Below are positions 59,044 through 64,000 of a stretch of 64,000 nt of DNA, piece by piece. The DNA is taken from assembly GCA_024234855.1 (NCBI GenBank), contig JACKNN010000003.1:124001-188000 (forward strand), given 5' to 3'. This stretch comes from Pseudomonadales bacterium (GTDB taxonomy: Bacteria; Pseudomonadota; Gammaproteobacteria; Pseudomonadales; Halieaceae). Under the pieces are notes generated by a model that made no database searches, had not been told where the DNA came from, and saw only the letters and a program-made list of their open reading frames with translations. The stretch's first letter is position 1. Each line of letters opens with the position of its first letter. The position numbers were made by a program, and so were the translations under genes.

Positions 59044-59902
59044 TCCGGTCCTCCAGCGGCGGGTGGGAGCGGAACAGGTTGCCGACACCCTGCCTGAGCT
59101 GTTCGCTGATGCCGAAGGCGGTCAGTTCCCCCGGCAGGTCCTGGGGCAGTCCCTGCTCCTGCTGCAGCCGTTGCAGTGCCGCGATCATGTGGCCGTTGGT
59201 GGTAAGGCTTGCGCCCGCCGCATCGGCCCGGTACTCGCGCCAGCGGGAGAACCAGAACACGATGATGCTGGCGAGAAAGCCCAGTGCCAGTTCTGCCACG
59301 ATGGTGACCGCGTAATAGCCAAAGCCATAGCCGCGCTCGGTCTTGAACACCACCCGGTCCACGGTGTGGCCGATGATGCGCGCCAGGAACATCACAAAGG
59401 TATTCACCACGCCCTGGATCAGGGTCAGGGTCACCATGTCGCCGTTGGCGACGTGACCGATTTCATGGGCCATGACCGCGCGCACTTCCTCGGGCCGAAA
59501 GCGCTGCAGCAAGCCCGCGCTTACGGCTACCAGGGCACTGTTGCGATTCCAGCCGGTGGCGAAAGCATTGGCGGCCTGCGAGGGGAAGATGCCCACCTCC
59601 GGCATGCCGATACCGGCCTCGCCGGCCAGTTCCCTGACGGTGTCCAGCAACCACTGTTCGTCGCGGTTGCGGGGCTGTTCGATAAGCTGCACACCGGCGC
59701 CGCGCCTGGCCATCCACTTGGACAGGAACAGCGATATCATGGCGCCGCCGAAACCGAATACGGCGCACATCACCAGTAGCGCGCCCAGGTTGAGATCGAC
59801 GCCATTGGCGGCGAGGATGCCCTCCAGCCCCAGCAGGTTGAACACGATACTGAGCAGTATCAGTACCGCCAGGTTGGTGGCAATAAATAACAGGATTCTC
59901 AT
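59021..59902 (-). CDS. htpX: Membrane zinc metalloprotease HtpX
   Basis: Inner-membrane quality-control protease (293 aa). Two N-terminal helices, MPEVGIFPSQAANAFATGW, zinc motif MAHEIGHVANGD, two further helices, and the third ligand region FSRWREYRADAAGA. Ends RSHPPLEDRIRALR as typical. Monocistronic. Confidence 0.97.
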   Translation of the reverse strand: MRILLFIATNLAVLILLSIVFNLLGLEGILAANGVDLNLGALLVMCAVFGFGGAMISLFLSKWMARRGAGVQLIEQPRNRDEQWLLDTVRELAGEAGIGMPEVGIFPSQAANAFATGWNRNSALVAVSAGLLQRFRPEEVRAVMAHEIGHVANGDMVTLTLIQGVVNTFVMFLARIIGHTVDRVVFKTERGYGFGYYAVTIVAELALGFLASIIVFWFSRWREYRADAAGASLTTNGHMIAALQRLQQEQGLPQDLPGELTAFGISEQLRQGVGNLFRSHPPLEDRIRALRGS

Positions 59903-60049
59903 CGTACTCGCCTGCCTCTGTGACAGTTCACATGCATCGACCGGCCCGCACAGTTAACCCCCGCCGCCGGGGCGGGAGGTGCGGGTCAGCAAGGATATGG
60001 TGGCGTTCCGGGTTATTTCAAGTCCGGTGAAGCCAGTGAAGAGGCCTTG

Positions 60050-60400
60050 TCAGGCCGTCGGTTCCACGCTTCGTGCAGTATCCGCGGGAACGGCTGCCCC
60101 GGCATTGGGGGGACTTTCGCCGGACTGATCGCCGGCCTGCTCGGCGCCGTCGGCCGCCGTGTCCATGGGCAGCGGATTCTGGCTGGGCTCGATGACCGGC
60201 TCACCGCGTTCGCTGAGCTCGACCGCCAGTACATCACCGCGCAACCCGATGTCCTTCGAGCTGAGTTCGAACAGGGTGTTGACAGCCTCGTCCCGGTACC
60301 GGGTGCGCAGCACCAGGCGGGGATGGGAGCCGTCCACCCAGGCCTTGCTCTTGCCCCAGTAGTGTCCAAGTTGGTTGCGGATAACGAATACTTCGGTCAT
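60050..60400 (-). CDS. Hypothetical protein with disordered acidic tail
   Basis: 116 aa from ATG 60400 (frame open to 60445). The N-terminal half (MTEVFVIRNQLGHYWGKSKAW) is a compact conserved-looking domain; the last 50 residues are Asp/Glu/Ala/Pro-rich and probably disordered. No family recognised. Same strand as the J-domain gene, 104 nt downstream of it. Confidence 0.6.
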   Translation of the reverse strand: MTEVFVIRNQLGHYWGKSKAWVDGSHPRLVLRTRYRDEAVNTLFELSSKDIGLRGDVLAVELSERGEPVIEPSQNPLPMDTAADGAEQAGDQSGESPPNAGAAVPADTARSVEPTA

Positions 60401-60504
60401 GGCGATAGGGCTGTCCTGCTGTTGCGAGGGCGCAAGTTTAAGCATTTATCCGCGCCCTTGCCAGCGGCGGGTCCGCCGCGGGCCACCGGCGCCGGCAGCG
60501 GCCT

Positions 60505-61224
60505 TCAGTCCAGTAAAAAATCCTTGGCCTGGTTGATCTTGGCTGCCAGGTAATCGTTGCCGCCCCGGTCGGGGTGCAGCTTCTGGATCAGGCTGCGATG
60601 GGCGGTGACGATATCCTCCCGGCTGGCGTCTTCGGCCAGGCCGAGGATGGCGAGGGCCTCCTGCCGGTTCATGTCCTGGCTGCCGCCGGTGGTGCCCCGG
60701 GGCCGGCCGAAGGGCCCCTCGCCCGGAAAGCGCTGCTGCAGGTAGCTGTCCAGCAGGCGGGTGGACTCCTCGTCCTGGCTGCGGCACCAGTCCATGAGTT
60801 CCTCCAGTTGCCGCCGGTCCATGTCGGCCAGGCGCCAGCCCTGGTAACTGCCTTTGAGCACCTCGCCCTGCAGGTCGCCGCTGTCGTGGGCCAGTTGCAT
60901 TCGCAGCAGGGGGGTTTCGACGGTGGAGGTCTGGGCGCCCCCGGCGGCGCCCGTCGCGCCCTGGGCGCGCTGCGCGGCCAGCAGCGGAAACAGGCGGACC
61001 AGGGTGGGCAGCAGTTGGCGCAGGACAACCAGCACGCCCGCGGCGGCAATGCCAATCCAGTGCATCCGGCCGGTGACGGCGAGCACCACCACCACAGCCG
61101 CCGCCACGGCCAGACCCAGCTTGATATATTCTGCCCGGCGCCGGTGGGGCGGCACGGTCTGCACGCGACGGAACATGATGTAGAGCACGGCGGCGATCGC
61201 CAGCAGGAGAATCAATCGGGGCAC
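60505..61224 (-). CDS. Membrane-anchored J-domain protein
   Basis: 239-aa protein with an N-terminal hydrophobic helix, two more near residues 35-70, a linker and a C-terminal J domain (about 188-239) with the DnaK-activating HPD (QKLHPDRGGND). It lacks Gly/Phe and zinc regions. Probably recruits DnaK to the membrane. 7 nt after the VWA gene. Confidence 0.85.
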   Translation of the reverse strand: MPRLILLLAIAAVLYIMFRRVQTVPPHRRRAEYIKLGLAVAAAVVVVLAVTGRMHWIGIAAAGVLVVLRQLLPTLVRLFPLLAAQRAQGATGAAGGAQTSTVETPLLRMQLAHDSGDLQGEVLKGSYQGWRLADMDRRQLEELMDWCRSQDEESTRLLDSYLQQRFPGEGPFGRPRGTTGGSQDMNRQEALAILGLAEDASREDIVTAHRSLIQKLHPDRGGNDYLAAKINQAKDFLLD

Positions 61225-61231
61225 GGCTGCC

Positions 61232-61918
61232 TCAGGGTTTCAGTTGGTCGAGCAGCAGTCTAGCACTGTCGCCGGAACTGTTCTCCAGGGCGGCGCGCCC
61301 GCCCCGGGCGTAGCGTGCGACCGCCCCCAGCAGGCCCGCGAGCGCGCTGGCGCTGCTGCTGTCGAAGCGGGCCCAGGCGCCGCCACTGAGCTTCGCCATG
61401 CGGCGAAAGGTATTTTCCACCGCCGGCTCCCGCCCCTCCTGGAACAGGAACAGCGGCAGCTTGAGCAGGCCGCACTGACCGGCGAGGTCGCACAGGGTAT
61501 CGGGGCTCTCTTCCACCGCGTCACCGACAAAGACCAGGGCGCGCAGGGCGAGTTTGCGGTGCTCCTCCAGGGCGTGGCGCAACAGGCGGGCGATCTGGGT
61601 GTGTCCGCCTTCACACCGAACAGAGCGCATCAGGTGTGCGAGCTGCCCACTGTCGGTCAGCCAGGGGCTGGCGAAAAATTGGCGGAAACCGCTGTAATAG
61701 GCCAGTTGCACGGCGAGCGCGGCGACCTCGTCGGTGGCCCGGAACATTTCCACCTGTACCTGGCTGGCCCTGTCCCAGGTGGGCTGCCGGCTGGCGGTGG
61801 CGTCGACGGCGAACAGCAGGCGCGGCTGTTTCGCCACGAACTCGGTGATGTTCCGGCTGCGCTGCAGGAAGCGGTCTATGTCGTGCGAGGAGGATACGCG
61901 GGCGGGCGGCCTGGCCAT
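61232..61918 (-). CDS. VWA-like protein
   Basis: 228-aa soluble protein with a von Willebrand A-type fold: MIDAS-like FAVDATASRQ near the start (DxTxS), a Thr in GGHTQIARLL and an Asp in FVGDAVEE. No signal peptide. Forms a tight cassette with the J-domain gene; function unknown. Confidence 0.72.
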   Translation of the reverse strand: MARPPARVSSSHDIDRFLQRSRNITEFVAKQPRLLFAVDATASRQPTWDRASQVQVEMFRATDEVAALAVQLAYYSGFRQFFASPWLTDSGQLAHLMRSVRCEGGHTQIARLLRHALEEHRKLALRALVFVGDAVEESPDTLCDLAGQCGLLKLPLFLFQEGREPAVENTFRRMAKLSGGAWARFDSSSASALAGLLGAVARYARGGRAALENSSGDSARLLLDQLKP

Positions 61919-61946
61919 CGATGGTCAGTGGGCAGCGGCGGGGCGT

Positions 61947-62138
61947 TCAGGCACCCGGGCGTTTTTTCCCGATCGCGCCCAACTGCTGTAGCTGCTCCAG
62001 GTAATGACGGCGATTCGCCAACTCGGCAATAGCCTCCCTGAGCTCGCGCTCGCTCACCTGTTCGGCGGTCTCTGTGCTGACCAGTTGCCACAATTTGCGG
62101 CTGCAAAGTTCCCTTGGATTGAATTTGACTGTGTTCAT
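61947..62138 (-). CDS. Small helical hypothetical protein
   Basis: 63-aa charged protein predicted to be mostly helical (VSERELREAIAELANRRHYL). It starts the VWA/J-domain cassette, 28 nt before the VWA gene. The 137 bp upstream is A/T-rich (around 62216-62226) and probably carries the promoter. No family recognised. Confidence 0.6.
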   Translation of the reverse strand: MNTVKFNPRELCSRKLWQLVSTETAEQVSERELREAIAELANRRHYLEQLQQLGAIGKKRPGA

Positions 62139-62275
62139 GCTGTTACCACTTTTGTACTGCTCCGGTAGGTCCAGCTCGCCTGTGGCGGCTGCGTTTGTTC
62201 ACCGGAGTGAGAGTAAATTTTAATTATGACCATCGCGTGATGGCCGAAGTTCCGGCCCCGCCTTCTGCAAGCAGC

Positions 62276-64000
62276 TTACACGGTTGTCAGCTGGAAGGGA
62301 AAGGGGGCCCCGAGCTCGAATGCCGGACCCTGTAGTACGGGCGGCTCGCCGCTGTGCCAGGCGGGCAGGCGGAAACTGGCGATATGGGCGACAGCCGGCG
62401 CCTCGGAGAATGGCTGCCGGGAGCCGGTTATCGTCACCAGCTGTACCCGCATCTCGGCCGGGGTCAGCGTGGCCAGGCCATAGCCGTTGGCGGTTGTGTC
62501 CACATAGGCGAGGCCGGGGTTGGCATGGTTGGGCCCCAGCCAGCGGGCGAGGCTAGCCAGGCCGGTTTTGGCGTATGTCAGCGCAGCAAAGACGCCGTCC
62601 ACCATCGTCATATTCCAGACGGGCACGATCCTGCCGTCCTCCTCGGCCATGACAATCGGCTGGAATACCGGGTGGTCCCGGGCCGCGACCACGCTGAGCT
62701 CGTCGAACAGCGGCGAGGAACTGATACCGGCGACATTGAAGTCCACCATCACCGGCGCCGCATCCGCCGCGGTGGTGGATCGGCGAATAGTGCCCGCGCC
62801 GTGCATGTGGTGGTCGCCGGACAGGGAGACACAGCCGCTGACCTGGCGCTGCGCCAGTTCCCGCATCAGGTAGGCCAGCTCGTGCGGATAGCCGGACCAG
62901 GCATCAATAGTGAAAATGCTGTCCTCGTAGCCGGCCAGGGGCAGCGCTGACAGGTCCAGCCGCAGCGGCAGCAGCGGCAGGGCATTGCCCCAGATCTTCC
63001 AGCGCGCGCCGGAGCCCTCCAGGGTGGCGAGCAGCCAGTCGCGCTGGGTGGGGCCCAGCAGTGTTCCGGGCTCGCGGGTTCGGGCCGGGTTGGCAATAGT
63101 GCCATCGCCATAGGGAAGAAATGCCGGCGGGTTGCCGTCGGCATAGGCGGCGCCGGCATCCGCAATTTCCACCAGTCGCACGCTGTTCAGGGGCAGGCCC
63201 AGTTCCCCGGCCAGGGTGTCCGGCAGGCAGGGCGCACTGCGGTAGCTGCGCGAGTCGGTGAGCACCAGGTCGAGGTTGCGGCCCCAGCGCAGGGCGCGGT
63301 AAATGCACAGGCTGTCCCGCGCCTCGTCATTGCCGGGTGTGTCGCCGGCGACCGGCCGAAAGTCATGCGCCGGCTGGTCGACAAGCTCATCCAGAACCGC
63401 CGGGATATACTCGAACCAGGCCTGGTTGGCCGAGGCCTTGCGCCGGGCCTGCAACTGGGGCACCTCGCCGTAGGTGTTGTAGCTCTGGAAGTTGTTATTG
63501 GCGAACTCGTGGTCATCCCAGGTGCAGATAAAGGGCCAGCGCGCCCGGGCTGCCTGCAGCTCGGGGTCGGCCAGGTAGGTCCGGTAGAGGTGGCGGTAAT
63601 CCGCCAGCGACACGGCGTAGCGATTGTCCTCGGTGGTGACGCCGTCGGGGAAAGGCGGTACCCGACGGGACAGGGCGCTGCCGTCGGGCCGGGTGTTCCA
63701 GCAGCGTTCGTAGATGAAGTCACCCAGGTGCAGGACGAATTGTATCCGCTCGTCTGCCGGCGCCGCGGCATCGTCCGCGAGCAGGCGCGCCCAGGCGCCG
63801 TAGTAGGCGTCCTCGTAATTCTGGCAGCTGACGAAGGCGAATTTGACATCGCGCTCCTGGCCGGGGGCCGGGGCGGTGCGGGTCTGTCCCACTCTGGAGC
63901 TGGATCCGGCACCCTCGGGGAGTGTGCCTGTGACAGGGGCTTCACCGGGGCGGGCGTCCCCGGGCAGACGGCCACCGGGGAAGCGGCCGCCGAGGAAGCG
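62276..64000 (-). CDS. PhoD-like alkaline phosphatase (5' end beyond window)
   Basis: Metallophosphoesterase of the PhoD family (at least 574 aa). Landmarks: FAFVSCQNYEDAYY, LHLGDFIYE, TWDDHEFANNN, SLSGDHHMHG. The frame stays open from 63892 to the window edge (36 more codons, Gly/Pro-rich then SSSRVGQTRTAPAPG), which fits the linker after the PhoD N-terminal domain, so GTG 63892 is unlikely to be the real start. Expected to be exported, typically by Tat. Monocistronic as far as visible. Confidence 0.9.
   Translation of the reverse strand, partial: RFLGGRFPGGRLPGDARPGEAPVTGTLPEGAGSSSRVGQTRTAPAPGQERDVKFAFVSCQNYEDAYYGAWARLLADDAAAPADERIQFVLHLGDFIYERCWNTRPDGSALSRRVPPFPDGVTTEDNRYAVSLADYRHLYRTYLADPELQAARARWPFICTWDDHEFANNNFQSYNTYGEVPQLQARRKASANQAWFEYIPAVLDELVDQPAHDFRPVAGDTPGNDEARDSLCIYRALRWGRNLDLVLTDSRSYRSAPCLPDTLAGELGLPLNSVRLVEIADAGAAYADGNPPAFLPYGDGTIANPARTREPGTLLGPTQRDWLLATLEGSGARWKIWGNALPLLPLRLDLSALPLAGYEDSIFTIDAWSGYPHELAYLMRELAQRQVSGCVSLSGDHHMHGAGTIRRSTTAADAAPVMVDFNVAGISSSPLFDELSVVAARDHPVFQPIVMAEEDGRIVPVWNMTMVDGVFAALTYAKTGLASLARWLGPNHANPGLAYVDTTANGYGLATLTPAEMRVQLVTITGSRQPFSEAPAVAHIASFRLPAWHSGEPPVLQGPAFELGAPFPFQLTTV

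Overview
The window is GC-rich chromosomal DNA from a Gram-negative gammaproteobacterium. Type IV pilus genes, a complete type II secretion operon, a TonB-dependent receptor, malate synthase G, RraA, AmpD/AmpE, YajQ and HtpX all point that way. Steroid- and acyl-CoA-type genes and the abundance of aerobic housekeeping genes suggest a marine Halieaceae/Cellvibrionales-like bacterium; this placement is an inference from gene content, not from a search. No rRNA, tRNA, CRISPR array, insertion sequence or phage gene was seen. Gene density is very high, with many 1-50 nt overlaps and many GTG/TTG starts.

Layout. 1-9.8 kb: pilB-pilC-pilD (then the first codons of a coaE-like gene) on the minus strand, divergent from pilA, which has a sigma-54 promoter, PilR-like boxes and an intrinsic terminator. 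pilA is followed by two tandem GT-C-type membrane transferases and a polyprenyl-phosphate sugar synthase-like GT2 gene, a candidate pilin glycosylation cassette. 9.8-16.1 kb: glcB and a LysR regulator (probable CTG start), rraA, nadC, ampD-ampE. 16.2-19.3 kb: an FHA-domain sigma-54 activator with two C-terminal Fis-type helix-turn-helices, next to a membrane Ser/Thr kinase. 19.3-21.5 kb: YhhN-family protein, panE-like reductase, yajQ. 21.5-25.6 kb (minus): a TPP-riboswitch operon for thiamine salvage (TonB receptor, thiamine-binding protein, PnuT-like permease, kinase). 25.7-31.9 kb: a degenerate GAF-GGDEF protein, carbonic anhydrase, a 57-aa membrane protein, then a DUF1214-like protein, sulfotransferase, APS kinase and ATP sulfurylase, which look like a PAPS-making and PAPS-using module.

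31.9-43.4 kb: the gspCDEFGHIJKLMN operon. It has no gspO, so PilD at the start of the window is the likely shared prepilin peptidase. 43.5-50.7 kb: rubredoxin, serine hydrolase, aminopeptidase P, an NSS-family sodium symporter, cardiolipin synthase and a YeeE/YedE pair. 50.8-59.0 kb: a catabolic neighbourhood with a VOC protein, a ketosteroid isomerase with all three catalytic residues, two tandem acyl-CoA dehydrogenases, two SDRs and an EthD-like protein, interrupted by an HtrA protease and a DUF1499 protein. 59.0-64.0 kb: htpX, a cassette of small protein, VWA protein, membrane J-domain protein and a hypothetical, and a PhoD-type phosphatase that runs off the right edge.

The least ordinary parts are the pilA-linked double GT-C cassette, the FHA activator/kinase pair, the sulfation module and the thiamine operon.
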